Shown in pieces: positions 51,995 through 60,235 of a stretch of 64,000 nucleotides of DNA. The notes under the pieces were generated by a model, which was given only the letters and a program-made list of their open reading frames with translations, had not been told where the DNA came from and did not search any database. Both the position numbers and the translations under genes were made by a program. Source of the DNA: Piscinibacter sp. (lineage in GTDB: Bacteria; Pseudomonadota; Gammaproteobacteria; Burkholderiales; Burkholderiaceae_C); the NCBI GenBank assembly GCA_016706565.1, contig JADJJI010000012.1, positions 1-64,000 on the forward strand, written 5' to 3'. Each line of letters opens with the position of its first letter. Position 1 is the stretch's first letter.

Positions 51995-53163
51995 CCGCGC
52001 CATCGCGCTTCATCGCTCCCGGCGCCACCCTCGGCGTGATGGGCGGCGGCCAGCTCGGCAGGATGTTCGTGCATGCCGCACAGCAGATGGGCTACTTCAC
52101 CGCAGTGCTCGATCCCGATCCGGCCAGTCCCGCTGGCCTGGCGGCACACTTCCATATCCAGGCCGACTATCTCGACGAACAAGGGCTTGCCCAGCTGATG
52201 CAGCGAAGCGAGGCCATCACGACCGAGTTCGAGAACGTTCCGGCCGCAGCGCTGATCACGCTCGGAGCACACCGGCCAGTGGCGCCGGGAGCGGATGCCG
52301 TCGCGATCTGCCAGGACCGGTCTCTCGAGAAGGCGCACTTTGGACGGTGCGGCGTGCCTTGTGCAGCGTACTCGGTGATCGAGACGGCAGAAGAGCTCGC
52401 CGCCGTCGATGCCAGCAGGCTGCTGCCGGGCATCCTGAAGACAGCGCGGTTGGGCTACGACGGCAAAGGTCAAGTGCGCGTGAAGGATGCTGTCGAACTC
52501 ACCACGGCCTGGCAGACGCTGCGTCGCGTGCCTTGTGTGCTCGAACAGAGGCTGGACCTCGCCGACGAGATCAGCGTCATTGTCGCGCGAGCTGCAGACG
52601 GGACGATCGTTCACCTGCCAGTCCAGCATAACCTGCACCGGGACGGCATCCTCGCGGTGACTTGCGTGCCAGCAACCGGCATCGACACGGGGCAGCAGCG
52701 CCTGGCGATCGAAGCGGCCCGCCGGATCGCCGAGTCGATGGAGTACGTCGGCGTGCTGTGCGTCGAGTTCTTCGTTCTGCGCGATGGCACCATCGTTGCC
52801 AATGAAATGGCACCGCGACCACACAACTCGGGCCACTACAGCATCGATGCCTGCGATGTCTCGCAGTTCGATCTGCAGGTTCGGTCGCTCACCGGAGCGC
52901 CGCTGGTGGCGCCTCGGCTGCATTCGCCGGCCGTGATGCTGAATCTGCTGGGCGATCTGTGGTTCCGCAGCGGCGAAATGGAGCGTGCCCCCGATTGGGC
53001 TGGCCTACTGGCCTTGCCGGGCGCGCATCTGCACCTTTACGGGAAGGTGCAGGCGCGCCCCGGCCGCAAGATGGGCCACCTGACCATCACGGCCGAGACG
53101 CCGGCCCGCGCTCGCGAGGTGGCGCTGCGGGCTGCTGAGTTGCTGGGCATCGAGGCGTTCTGA
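51991..53163 (+). CDS. purK: N5-carboxyaminoimidazole ribonucleotide synthase
   Basis: PurK makes N5-CAIR from AIR, bicarbonate and ATP, the substrate for PurE. The 390-residue ATP-grasp protein has the N-terminal [20 protein letters not shown] and ATP-grasp segments ([35 protein letters not shown]). Its metal/substrate end is [20 protein letters not shown]. It overlaps the purE stop (ATGA). The following Sua5-type gene begins three bases after its stop. Confidence 0.97.
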   Translation: MTAPSRFIAPGATLGVMGGGQLGRMFVHAAQQMGYFTAVLDPDPASPAGLAAHFHIQADYLDEQGLAQLMQRSEAITTEFENVPAAALITLGAHRPVAPGADAVAICQDRSLEKAHFGRCGVPCAAYSVIETAEELAAVDASRLLPGILKTARLGYDGKGQVRVKDAVELTTAWQTLRRVPCVLEQRLDLADEISVIVARAADGTIVHLPVQHNLHRDGILAVTCVPATGIDTGQQRLAIEAARRIAESMEYVGVLCVEFFVLRDGTIVANEMAPRPHNSGHYSIDACDVSQFDLQVRSLTGAPLVAPRLHSPAVMLNLLGDLWFRSGEMERAPDWAGLLALPGAHLHLYGKVQARPGRKMGHLTITAETPARAREVALRAAELLGIEAF

Positions 53164-53166
53164 ATC

Positions 53167-54147
53167 GTGCTTCTTTCCGGTGATGAACGGTCCGCGATCG
53201 AGCGTGCGGCTGACACCCTCGCTGCCGGCGAGCTGGTCGCCTTCCCGACGGAAACCGTCTATGGCCTCGGTGCCCGGGCCGACTCCGACGCCGCCGTCGC
53301 CGGCATCTTTGCGCTCAAAGGTCGCCCCAGCGATCACCCGCTGATCGTCCATGTCGCAGATCCGTCGGACGCACCGGCCTTCGCATCGCGTTGGCCCGAT
53401 GTGGCCCGGCGCCTGACCGACTCGCTCTGGCCTGGCCCGCTGACCGTCATCGTGCCGCGAGCTGCTCGCGTGGCAACTGCTGCGGCCGGCGGCCATGACA
53501 CCATCGGCCTGCGCTGCCCGTCGCACCCGGTGGCAAGATCCTTGCTCGCAGCGGCGCGAGTGCGCGGTGTGCCGGGTGTCGCCGCGCCCAGCGCCAACCG
53601 CTTCGGGCGCATCAGTCCGACACGCGCGAGCCACGTGGTCGAAGAGTTCGGCGACGGCCTGCTGGTGATCGATGGCGGTGACTGCCAGGTCGGCATCGAA
53701 TCCGCCATCGTCGACTGTTCAGGTGCGCATCCGGTCCTGCTGCGGCCCGGGCAACTCGGCCGAGCACGGCTCGAGGCCGCTGCCGGTGTGGCGATGGGCG
53801 AGCCCGATGCCCAGTCGCCGCGCGCTTCCGGAACGCTGGAAGCGCACTATGCACCGCGCGCCAGGCTTCGCCTGATGCCGCCGGCATTGCTGAATACGGC
53901 GTTGCAGATGCTCGGCGACAGTGCGCTGAAGCTGGCGGTATATTCGTGCAGCGTCCGGCTGCCGCCGGGGTCGCTGCTTCGATGGCGCGCCATGCCCGGC
54001 GACCCGGACCGTGCCGCCCACGAACTCTTTGCCACGCTGCGTGAACTCGACGCCGAAGGCCCGGATCTCATCTGGGTGGAGGAACCCCCGCCGCTGCCGG
54101 CGTGGGATGGCGTGCGCGATCGCCTGCATCGCGCCGCAGCAGCCTGA
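53167..54147 (+). CDS. tsaC: threonylcarbamoyl-AMP synthase, long Sua5/TsaC2 type
   Basis: This enzyme makes threonylcarbamoyl-adenylate for the t6A37 tRNA modification. The 326-residue protein has the YrdC-like domain (residues 1-205; AFPTETVYGLGARADSD, KGRPSDHPLIVHV, PSANRFGRISPT) and a C-terminal Sua5 domain (about 225-320) joined by the linker ASGTLEAHYAPRA. This is the long Sua5 form and not the short TsaC of E. coli. The start is GTG, three bases after purK. Its pathway partner tsaB lies at 59016. The C-terminal domain is somewhat diverged. Confidence 0.93.
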   Translation: MLLSGDERSAIERAADTLAAGELVAFPTETVYGLGARADSDAAVAGIFALKGRPSDHPLIVHVADPSDAPAFASRWPDVARRLTDSLWPGPLTVIVPRAARVATAAAGGHDTIGLRCPSHPVARSLLAAARVRGVPGVAAPSANRFGRISPTRASHVVEEFGDGLLVIDGGDCQVGIESAIVDCSGAHPVLLRPGQLGRARLEAAAGVAMGEPDAQSPRASGTLEAHYAPRARLRLMPPALLNTALQMLGDSALKLAVYSCSVRLPPGSLLRWRAMPGDPDRAAHELFATLRELDAEGPDLIWVEEPPPLPAWDGVRDRLHRAAAA

Positions 54148-54192
54148 TGCGCGCCGGTCTCGACGGTGTGCCGAACAATTTCTGGAGCCCTG

Positions 54193-55167
54193 ATGAATCT
54201 GCTGGTGAATAGCCCCCGACGCGCCATGCTGGCGCTGCTGCTCGGCACTGCGGCCTTGCTGGCCTCCTGCGGCGGCGGCACCCAGGTCGAGCCCTTCCAG
54301 CCGACACGCGTGCTGGCCTTCGGCGACGAGAACAGTGTCATCACCGCGCAAGGGCGCAAGTACACGGTGAACGGCCTGAAGACCGATGCCAATGGCGTCA
54401 AGACGCTGGACTGCGACGTCAACGCCCTGTGGGTGCAGCGCCTGGCCTCCGGCTTCGGACTGCTGTTTCCCGACTGCAATCCGAATGCGGTGGCCGACCT
54501 GCGCAGCCGCATCTATGCCGAGGCAGGCGACAAGAAGGTCGCCGATCTGGCCGCGCAGGTTGCACAGCACCTGCAGACCGACACTTTCTCGTCCAAGGAC
54601 CTGGTGACGATGTTCGTCGGCCAGAACGACGTTCTCGCGCAGTACGCGCAGTACCCCGGCGTGCCGAAGGCGCAGCTGCTGTCGAACGTGTACGAGGCCG
54701 GGCTGGCACTCGCGCGGCAGGTCAGCCTGGTCGCTGACAGCGGCGGCAAGGTGCTGGTGTCCACCGTGCCCGACCTCGCCTACTCGCCGTTCGCCATCGC
54801 CGAAAACACCGACACCGGTGACAGCACGCGAGGTGCGCTGCTGGGTGAACTGGTCGCCAAGTTCAACGAGGGCTTGCGCGTTGGCATCGCCCAGGAGTCT
54901 GGCGAACAGGTCGCGATCATGCTGACCGACGAGCTGGTGCAGGCCATGGCCAAATTCCCGGTCAGCTATGGCGGCATGACCAATGTCATTGCGCCGGTGT
55001 GCGACAAGACGCTGGCCGCCACGGTCGATCTGTGCACCACCGACACACTGGTGACCGGTGGCGACGCGCTCAAGTACCTCTGGGCCGACGACACGCACCT
55101 CAGCCCGAACGGACATATCTACCTCGGCTCGCTGGCGAGCAATCGGTCGCGTGCCAACCCGTTCTGA
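54193..55167 (+). CDS. GDSL/SGNH-family lipoprotein lacking the usual nucleophile
   Basis: The 324-residue protein has a lipoprotein signal (LLASC, Cys26, then GGG). Its first SGNH block reads VLAFGDENSVI (residues 40-50) where active members have GDS, so the usual serine position holds Glu. Later blocks are kept: VGQND (about residue 142) and DDTHLSPNGH (about 299) with the Asp and His. It is therefore probably inactive, altered, or uses the Ser at 48. A GGAG site precedes the ATG at 54193. The next gene encodes a canonical relative. It is probably attached to the outer membrane. Confidence 0.8.
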   Translation: MNLLVNSPRRAMLALLLGTAALLASCGGGTQVEPFQPTRVLAFGDENSVITAQGRKYTVNGLKTDANGVKTLDCDVNALWVQRLASGFGLLFPDCNPNAVADLRSRIYAEAGDKKVADLAAQVAQHLQTDTFSSKDLVTMFVGQNDVLAQYAQYPGVPKAQLLSNVYEAGLALARQVSLVADSGGKVLVSTVPDLAYSPFAIAENTDTGDSTRGALLGELVAKFNEGLRVGIAQESGEQVAIMLTDELVQAMAKFPVSYGGMTNVIAPVCDKTLAATVDLCTTDTLVTGGDALKYLWADDTHLSPNGHIYLGSLASNRSRANPF

Positions 55168-55233
55168 TACGCGCAACACACCCCTCGGCTGCGTGCCGGG
55201 TTTCCACCGCGGCGCGTAAGGTGGCGGCACCTC

Positions 55234-55239
55234 TATAGT
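55234..55239 (+). promoter_or_regulatory. -10 box of the GDSL esterase gene
   Basis: TATAGT lies 11 bases before a palindromic operator and 57 bases before the ATG. No clear -35 box was seen. Confidence 0.5.
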
Positions 55240-55249
55240 GGCATTCGCA

Positions 55250-55271
55250 AAAACGAACGACCGTTCGTTTT
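55250..55271. promoter_or_regulatory. perfect palindromic operator, TetR-type spacing
   Basis: AAAACGAACG and CGTTCGTTTT are perfect inverted 10-mers separated by AC. The site overlaps the expected transcription start (about 55246-55252) of the GDSL esterase gene, a position that fits a repressor. Palindromes built on ACGAACG/CGTTCGT are typical of TetR-family regulators; no such gene is in the window. Confidence 0.75.
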
Positions 55272-55295
55272 CTATCGAATCCACGCGAGGTGCGC

Positions 55296-56546
55296 ATGAA
55301 GCTCATTCGAAACCTGGCGCCGCTGGCGCTGTCGGCCCTGCTGCTGGCGGCTTGCGGAGGCGGTGATCCTTACGTTCCCGGCAGCGGATCGCCCACCGGC
55401 GGGCCGACCACGCGGGGGGCGTTCACTTCGCTGATCTCCTTCGGCGACAGCCTCAGCGACATCGGCAGCTACGCGCCGGCGACGACCATCCCGGGCAGCA
55501 GCCCGACGGCCTATTTCGGGGGCCGCTTCACCACCAACCTGAATGACCTGACTTCGCCGGCGCTGCCGTCGACGGCCAAGGTCTGGGTCGACGAACTCGC
55601 GACGGCCCTGAGCACGCCCGCGGCGCCCATCATCGTCACGCCCGCCGAAGTGGGATTCGCCGGTCAGTCCGTGGCGTGCCCGGCCGCCGCCAACCCGCTG
55701 CTGGCCGCCACCTGCACCGGCTACAGCCAGGGCGGTGCGCGCGTGACCGATCCTATCGGCATCGGCAACTCCTCCGGTTTCCTCACCGTGCCGGTGAGGA
55801 CGCAGATCGCCAACCACCTGGCACGTTTCGGCAGCTTCAAGGCCAGTGATCTGATCATCGTGTTCGCGGGCCACAACGACCTGCTGTACCAGCTCGGGGT
55901 CTTCTCGGCCGCCGCCCAGCAGATCCAGGCGCAGGCTCAAGCCGACGTGTTGGCCGGCCTGATCACGCCCGAGCAGGCGCAGACGCGCGTCTCCCAGGAA
56001 CTGTTCGCTGCGCAGACCGTGGCCCAGCAGGCGATGAAGACGGCAGCGCTCGAGCTGGCCGGCTACGTGCGCAGCGAGATCCTGGCCAAGGGCGGCAGCT
56101 ACGTGATGGTGATGAGCATGGTCGATTTCACCGTCACGCCGCGTTTCGCCAACGCATCCGCCGAGACCAAGGTCTTGGTCAAGGGCCTGGGCGATGTCTT
56201 CAACCTGTGGCTGCGTGAGGGCCTCACCGGCCAGGCGGTGCGCTGGATGGACACGAACACACCCCTGTACACCTGGCTCGCCGATCCGGCCGCCGTCGGG
56301 CTGACCAACACGACGACGCCGGCCTGCGACGTGGCCAAGGTTTCGGATTTGACCGGTGGACAGGTCACCGACGGCACCTCGCTGTTCTGCAACGGCACGA
56401 CTGGCGCACCGTTCAACACCCTGGTCACCGGCGCCGACGTGAGCAGCTGGTTGTTCGCCGATACCGTGCACCCCTCGGTGAAGGGCCACCAACTTGTCAG
56501 CGTGGAAATCCTCAAGCAGCTGCGCGCTGCTGGCTGGATCAACTGA
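55296..56546 (+). CDS. GDSL/SGNH-family lipase/esterase, lipoprotein
   Basis: The 416-residue protein has a lipoprotein signal (LLLAAC, Cys20, then GGG) and a full SGNH set. Catalytic Ser52 is in LISFGDSLSDIGSY, Gly and Asn are in VFAGHNDLLYQ (about 191-193), and Asp/His are in FADTVHPSVKGH (about 390-393). YSQGGARVTDP is a typical family segment. It should hydrolyse ester or lipid substrates in the envelope. The ATG has a GAGG site; GTG two codons earlier is possible. A palindromic operator overlaps its promoter. ompW-like and SemiSWEET-like genes lie downstream. Confidence 0.9.
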   Translation: MKLIRNLAPLALSALLLAACGGGDPYVPGSGSPTGGPTTRGAFTSLISFGDSLSDIGSYAPATTIPGSSPTAYFGGRFTTNLNDLTSPALPSTAKVWVDELATALSTPAAPIIVTPAEVGFAGQSVACPAAANPLLAATCTGYSQGGARVTDPIGIGNSSGFLTVPVRTQIANHLARFGSFKASDLIIVFAGHNDLLYQLGVFSAAAQQIQAQAQADVLAGLITPEQAQTRVSQELFAAQTVAQQAMKTAALELAGYVRSEILAKGGSYVMVMSMVDFTVTPRFANASAETKVLVKGLGDVFNLWLREGLTGQAVRWMDTNTPLYTWLADPAAVGLTNTTTPACDVAKVSDLTGGQVTDGTSLFCNGTTGAPFNTLVTGADVSSWLFADTVHPSVKGHQLVSVEILKQLRAAGWIN

Positions 56547-56566
56547 CCCACACCCTGGAGAATCCC

Positions 56567-57211
56567 ATGACGAAGATCACCTTCCAGGCCTGTGCTGTCG
56601 CTGCGGCCCTTGCCTTGCCCAGTGTGGCGGTTCAGGCGCAGGAGAACACCTTCAAGGTCGGCGCCATCCGCTACACGACCAACTCCAAGACCAACGGCAT
56701 CCAGGGAGCGGGCGTGCCGCCCGGCGCCGACGCCGAGACCGGAGACGCGACCACGCTGCTGCTGACCTATGAGCGTGCGCTGACTCCCAACATCGGCGTC
56801 GAGCTCGTCATCGGCGTGCCGCCGAAGATCACCGCCCGTGCCACCGGCACGGTGGCCTTCCTTGGCGATGACGTGTTGTCGGCGAAGAACGTCGCGCCCA
56901 CGGTGCTGGTCAACTACCACTTCGGAGCGCCCGGCGACACGTGGCGGCCGTACCTCGGGGCCGGCATCAACTACACGAAGTTCGTCAGCGTCAAGTCCAA
57001 GCTCGCACCGGACGTGAAGATGAGCGACTCGACCGGCCTGGCCGTGCAGCTCGGCATCGACTACGCCGCATCGAAGGACTGGGGCGTGTTCGCCAGCATC
57101 GCCAAGGTGCAGACCAAGTCCAAGCTCGTCGCGGCGGGCACCACGGTGCTGACCACCGAGATCGACTTCCGGCCGACCACCTACTCGTTCGGCGTGTCCT
57201 ACAAGTTCTGA
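56567..57211 (+). CDS. OmpW-family outer-membrane protein
   Basis: This is an eight-stranded outer-membrane barrel thought to pass small hydrophobic compounds. The 214-residue precursor has a signal peptide (cut after AVQAQ, about residue 25), FKVGAIRYTTNSKTNG at the start of the barrel, NIGVELVIGVPPK in the middle and WRPYLGAGINYTKF, a hallmark of OmpW. The end is SFGVSYKF with terminal Phe. It starts 20 bases after the esterase gene, with a GGAG site, so the two are likely cotranscribed. Confidence 0.92.
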   Translation: MTKITFQACAVAAALALPSVAVQAQENTFKVGAIRYTTNSKTNGIQGAGVPPGADAETGDATTLLLTYERALTPNIGVELVIGVPPKITARATGTVAFLGDDVLSAKNVAPTVLVNYHFGAPGDTWRPYLGAGINYTKFVSVKSKLAPDVKMSDSTGLAVQLGIDYAASKDWGVFASIAKVQTKSKLVAAGTTVLTTEIDFRPTTYSFGVSYKF

Positions 57212-57512
57212 GATGGCTGGCGAGGCGGCGGCTCAGCGGGCCGCCTCGCCCGAGCACGATCTTCATCGTCAGGATGCAGGCGGCCAGCGCCAGCGTGATG
57301 AAGTTCGCCACGATCACCGGCCAGGCGCCGAGCATCACGCCGTAGACCATCCACAGCAGCACGCCCAGCGTGAAGGCGCTGTACATGCTCAGCGAGATGC
57401 CGCTCACGTCGCGCGTCTGGAAGGTATGCCAGACCTGCGGTACGAAGGACAGAGTGGTCAGCGTCGCGGCAAGGTAGCCGAGCCAGTCCATGGCGCTCAC
57501 GGAAGAGATCAT
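56991..57512 (-). CDS. SemiSWEET-like sugar transporter with a long C-terminal extension
   Basis: Residues 1-87 form a typical SemiSWEET unit: three membrane helices and the PQ motif in LSFVPQVWHTFQTRDVSGIS. These small proteins dimerise to pass sugars. The frame does not stop at the usual length (about 85-95 residues). It goes on to residue 173 through an Arg/Ser/Trp-rich stretch antisense to ompW, overlapping it by 221 bases. The true stop may have been lost or moved by a frameshift near 57230-57250. It starts eight bases after the dacB stop, on the same strand. Confidence 0.75.
   Translation of the reverse strand: MISSVSAMDWLGYLAATLTTLSFVPQVWHTFQTRDVSGISLSMYSAFTLGVLLWMVYGVMLGAWPVIVANFITLALAACILTMKIVLGRGGPLSRRLASHLRTCRTRRTSRWSAGSRSRWSAPWCPPRRAWTWSAPWRCWRTRPSPSMRRSRCRAARPGRSSRSSSRPVRAWT
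57219..57250 (+). terminator. hairpin after ompW, within the SemiSWEET frame
   Basis: GGCGAGGCGGC (57219-57229) and GCCGCCTCGCC (57240-57250) form a perfect 11-bp stem with a ten-base loop, eight bases after the ompW stop. No T-run follows on either strand, so it may stop or protect the ompW transcript only weakly. Confidence 0.5.
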
Positions 57513-57520
57513 GGGGTACT

Positions 57521-58957
57521 TCAGTTCTGTTGGTCCGAGCTTGCCGGCGCACTGCCGGCGTCGTTGATGGCCCATTGCACCAGCGCATCGATCGCCGGGC
57601 GCGCGGCGCCGGCGTTCGGGTGGTTGACCACGGCCACCACCACGTAGCGCCGGCCGTTGTTCGCCAGCACGTAGCCGGCCACACCGGACACATCGCGCAG
57701 CGAGCCGGTCTTCAGGTGCGCACGACCCGGCGTGGCTTTCGAGCGGACCAGCGTGCCGTCGGTGCCCGACACCGGCAGCGACGCCATCAGCTCCGGCATC
57801 ACCGCGCTCGCCCAGGCCGACTGCAGCAGCCGCGCGAGCTGCTGCGCCGACAGCCGTGTCTCGCGCGACAGGCCCGAGCCGTTGTCGATCACCACGCCTT
57901 CGGACGCGCGCCCGAGGCGTTCGCTCAACCAGCGCCGCAGCACCTCGCGAGAGGCCTCGGGCGATCCCGAACCGCCGCGGTTCAGCCCCAGCGTGAGGAA
58001 GAGCTGCTGCGCCATCACGTTGTTGCTGAACTTGTTGACCTCGCGCACCACCTCCGACAGGGCCGGTGACACGCTGGTGAAAGCCGGCGCCGAGCCGGGA
58101 GCCAGGCCGTCGCGCACGCTGCCGCCGAGCTTGCCACCCATCTCGCGCCACAGTGCGCTGACCATGCGGTCGTTGTAGCTTCGCGGGTCGGCGTAGGCCA
58201 CCGGCCAGGCCTTCTCGCCGCACGAGGCCGGGAAGCTGCCCGCCAGGCGCAGCCGGGTCGAGTCGCCGAAGTCGGCCTTGAGTTCGCCGCGCCAGTCGTT
58301 GCAGGGGCCGGCACCCAGCGGCACGCTGGTGTCGACATGCACGCCCGACAGCGGCGGGTCCACCCCGACCAGCGCCACGCCGCGCGCGGCATCCGGCGTG
58401 AAGCTCAGCAGCACCGAGCGGTAGGCCAGCAGCAGCGCGTCGGCGCGCACGTTGTACGGCCGCAGCGGTTCGCCGTCGAAGTCGGCCGGGTTCTGCTCGG
58501 GCACGCTGAAGGCGCTGCGGTCGAGCACGATGTCGCCCTTGATCTCACGCACACCCAACTGCTGCACGCGGCGCAGCAGCAGCCACAGGCGCTCGGGCAC
58601 CAGCTTCGGGTCGCCGCTGCCCTTGATGACGAGGTTGCCGTCGAGCACGCCGTCGGTGATGCTGCCCTGCAGCCACACCGGCGTCGACCAGGTCCAGGCC
58701 GGGCCGAGCAGGTCGAGCGCGGCATAGGTGGTGAGCAGCTTGGTCAGCGAGGCCGGATTGACCGGCACGTCGGCGCGCCAGGCCAGCCGGCTGCGCGTGC
58801 TGCCGACCTCCTGGACCACCACGACGAGCGACTCGGGTGGCAGCCTGGCACGCTCCAGCGCGGCGTAGATCTCGGGGGGCAGACGGGCCGCCGCGGCGCC
58901 GGCGGCGAGGGCCAGCCCCGCGGCCAGCAGGACACGCAGAAACGGTTGCAACGACAT
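57521..58957 (-). CDS. dacB: D-alanyl-D-alanine carboxypeptidase/endopeptidase (PBP4, DacB)
   Basis: This is a class C penicillin-binding protein that trims and cuts peptidoglycan cross-links. The 478-residue precursor has a signal peptide (MSLQPFLRVLLAAGLALAAG, cut near residue 24). The SxxK motif is PASLTKLL (about residue 69), SxN is FSNNVMAQ (about 309) and KTG is LKTGSLRDVSG (about 427). The long insert between SxxK and SxN is typical of PBP4. The ATG at 58957 starts the signal peptide; open sequence upstream overlaps tsaB and is not used. It diverges from tsaB. Confidence 0.95.
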   Translation of the reverse strand: MSLQPFLRVLLAAGLALAAGAAAARLPPEIYAALERARLPPESLVVVVQEVGSTRSRLAWRADVPVNPASLTKLLTTYAALDLLGPAWTWSTPVWLQGSITDGVLDGNLVIKGSGDPKLVPERLWLLLRRVQQLGVREIKGDIVLDRSAFSVPEQNPADFDGEPLRPYNVRADALLLAYRSVLLSFTPDAARGVALVGVDPPLSGVHVDTSVPLGAGPCNDWRGELKADFGDSTRLRLAGSFPASCGEKAWPVAYADPRSYNDRMVSALWREMGGKLGGSVRDGLAPGSAPAFTSVSPALSEVVREVNKFSNNVMAQQLFLTLGLNRGGSGSPEASREVLRRWLSERLGRASEGVVIDNGSGLSRETRLSAQQLARLLQSAWASAVMPELMASLPVSGTDGTLVRSKATPGRAHLKTGSLRDVSGVAGYVLANNGRRYVVVAVVNHPNAGAARPAIDALVQWAINDAGSAPASSDQQN

Positions 58958-59015
58958 GCCGCGATGATCGCACGCACACTGGGGCGCCGCCGGGCCTTGG
59001 CCTAAACTCGATGGC

Positions 59016-59744
59016 ATGACCTGCCTGCTGTCCATCGACAGTTCCACCGAGCGGATGTGCATCGCGCTGAGCCGCGGCACCGACACCTTCGTGTTCGAGG
59101 GTGAGGGTGGTGCGCAGGCCTCGGCCAGGCTGCTGCCGGAAGTGCTGTCGCTGCTGCAGCGCGCCGGCTGCACGCTGCGGGAGGTCGATGCCATCGGCTT
59201 CGGCCGCGGCCCGGGTGCCTTCACCGGCTTGCGCAGTGCGTGTTCGGTGGCGCAAGGGCTGGCGCTGGGTGCCGACAAGCCGGTGCTGGCGCTGGACAGC
59301 CTGCTGCTGGTCGCGCAGGACGCGCTCGACGAGCTCGGTGAGTCGGCCGCCGACTGCTGGGTGGTGATGGACGCGCGCATGGACGAGGTCTATGCGGCGC
59401 ACTACCGCCACGAAGGCGAGCGCTGGCATGTCGCCCACGCGCCGATGCTGTGTCGCCCCGAAGAACTCCATGCGTGCTGGTCAGAGGCGCCACCCGGCTT
59501 CGTCGCCGGCAGTGCCCTGGCGGCCTTCGGCGAGCGCCTTCACACCGGCGCTGCCCGCCTGCGCCCGGTCACGCGATCACGTGCCGCTGCGCTGGCGCGC
59601 CTGGCAGAAGGCGCATGGCGCGAAGGCGCTGCGGTCGATGCCGCACTGGCCTTGCCGGTCTACCTGCGCGACAAGGTCGCACAGACCACGGCCGAGCGCG
59701 ACGCGGCACGCGCCGCGAGCCTCGCCGCGACAGCCTCCCCATGA
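59016..59744 (+). CDS. tsaB: tRNA threonylcarbamoyladenosine biosynthesis protein TsaB
   Basis: TsaB is the scaffold partner of TsaD and TsaE in forming t6A37 in tRNA. The 242-residue protein begins LLSIDSSTERMCIALSRG, an ASKHA-type first strand, and has GFGRGPGAFTGLRSACSVAQGLA (here residues 64-86), the hallmark dimerisation/active region. The second domain is diverged. There is no ribosome site; TAAACT (59003-59008) ends seven bases before the ATG, so a leaderless transcript is possible. It overlaps rimI by four bases. Confidence 0.94.
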   Translation: MTCLLSIDSSTERMCIALSRGTDTFVFEGEGGAQASARLLPEVLSLLQRAGCTLREVDAIGFGRGPGAFTGLRSACSVAQGLALGADKPVLALDSLLLVAQDALDELGESAADCWVVMDARMDEVYAAHYRHEGERWHVAHAPMLCRPEELHACWSEAPPGFVAGSALAAFGERLHTGAARLRPVTRSRAAALARLAEGAWREGAAVDAALALPVYLRDKVAQTTAERDAARAASLAATASP

Positions 59745-60235
59745 GCGCCCAGCCGCAAGCCCTGCAGCGCCTGCTGCTGCCCATGACGCCGCTGCAGCTC
59801 GATGCGGTGATGGCCATCGAGACCGAGGCCTATGCCTTCCCGTGGAGCCGCGGCAACTTCGTCGACTCGATCGCGTCCGGCTACGCCGCCAGCGTGCTGT
59901 ACGACGGGGAGGGCCGGATCCTCGGCTACTTCGTCGCCATGGCCGGCGTCGACGAGATGCATTTGCTCAACATCACCGTGGCGCCGCAGGCCCAGCATCG
60001 CGGCCACGCGCTGTACATGCTCGACGCGTTGGTGGACTTGTGCCAGGCCCGCGGCGCCGTGCAGTTGTGGCTCGAGGTGCGCGAGACCAACGCGCGCGCC
60101 CGCGCCATCTACCTGCGCCGCGGCTTCGTCCATGTCGGCGTGCGCAGGGGTTACTACCCCGCGCCGCAAGGCCAGCGCGAAGACGCGGCCGTGATGAGCC
60201 TGGCCATCCCCGGGGTCGCCGATGGCCTGGAGTGA
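59741..60235 (+). CDS. rimI: ribosomal-protein-S18-alanine N-acetyltransferase
   Basis: RimI is a GNAT enzyme that acetylates the N-terminal Ala of ribosomal protein S18. The 164-residue protein has AIETEAYAFPWSRGNFVDSI at the substrate end, the acetyl-CoA loop NITVAPQAQHRGHALYMLDAL (here residues 77-97) and the RimI C-terminal ARAIYLRRGFVHVGVRRGYYP. The A-motif reads QHRGHA, slightly off the usual RGxG. It overlaps tsaB (ATGA) and the uracil-DNA glycosylase gene. tsaB-rimI pairing is common in proteobacteria. Confidence 0.93.
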   Translation: MSAQPQALQRLLLPMTPLQLDAVMAIETEAYAFPWSRGNFVDSIASGYAASVLYDGEGRILGYFVAMAGVDEMHLLNITVAPQAQHRGHALYMLDALVDLCQARGAVQLWLEVRETNARARAIYLRRGFVHVGVRRGYYPAPQGQREDAAVMSLAIPGVADGLE

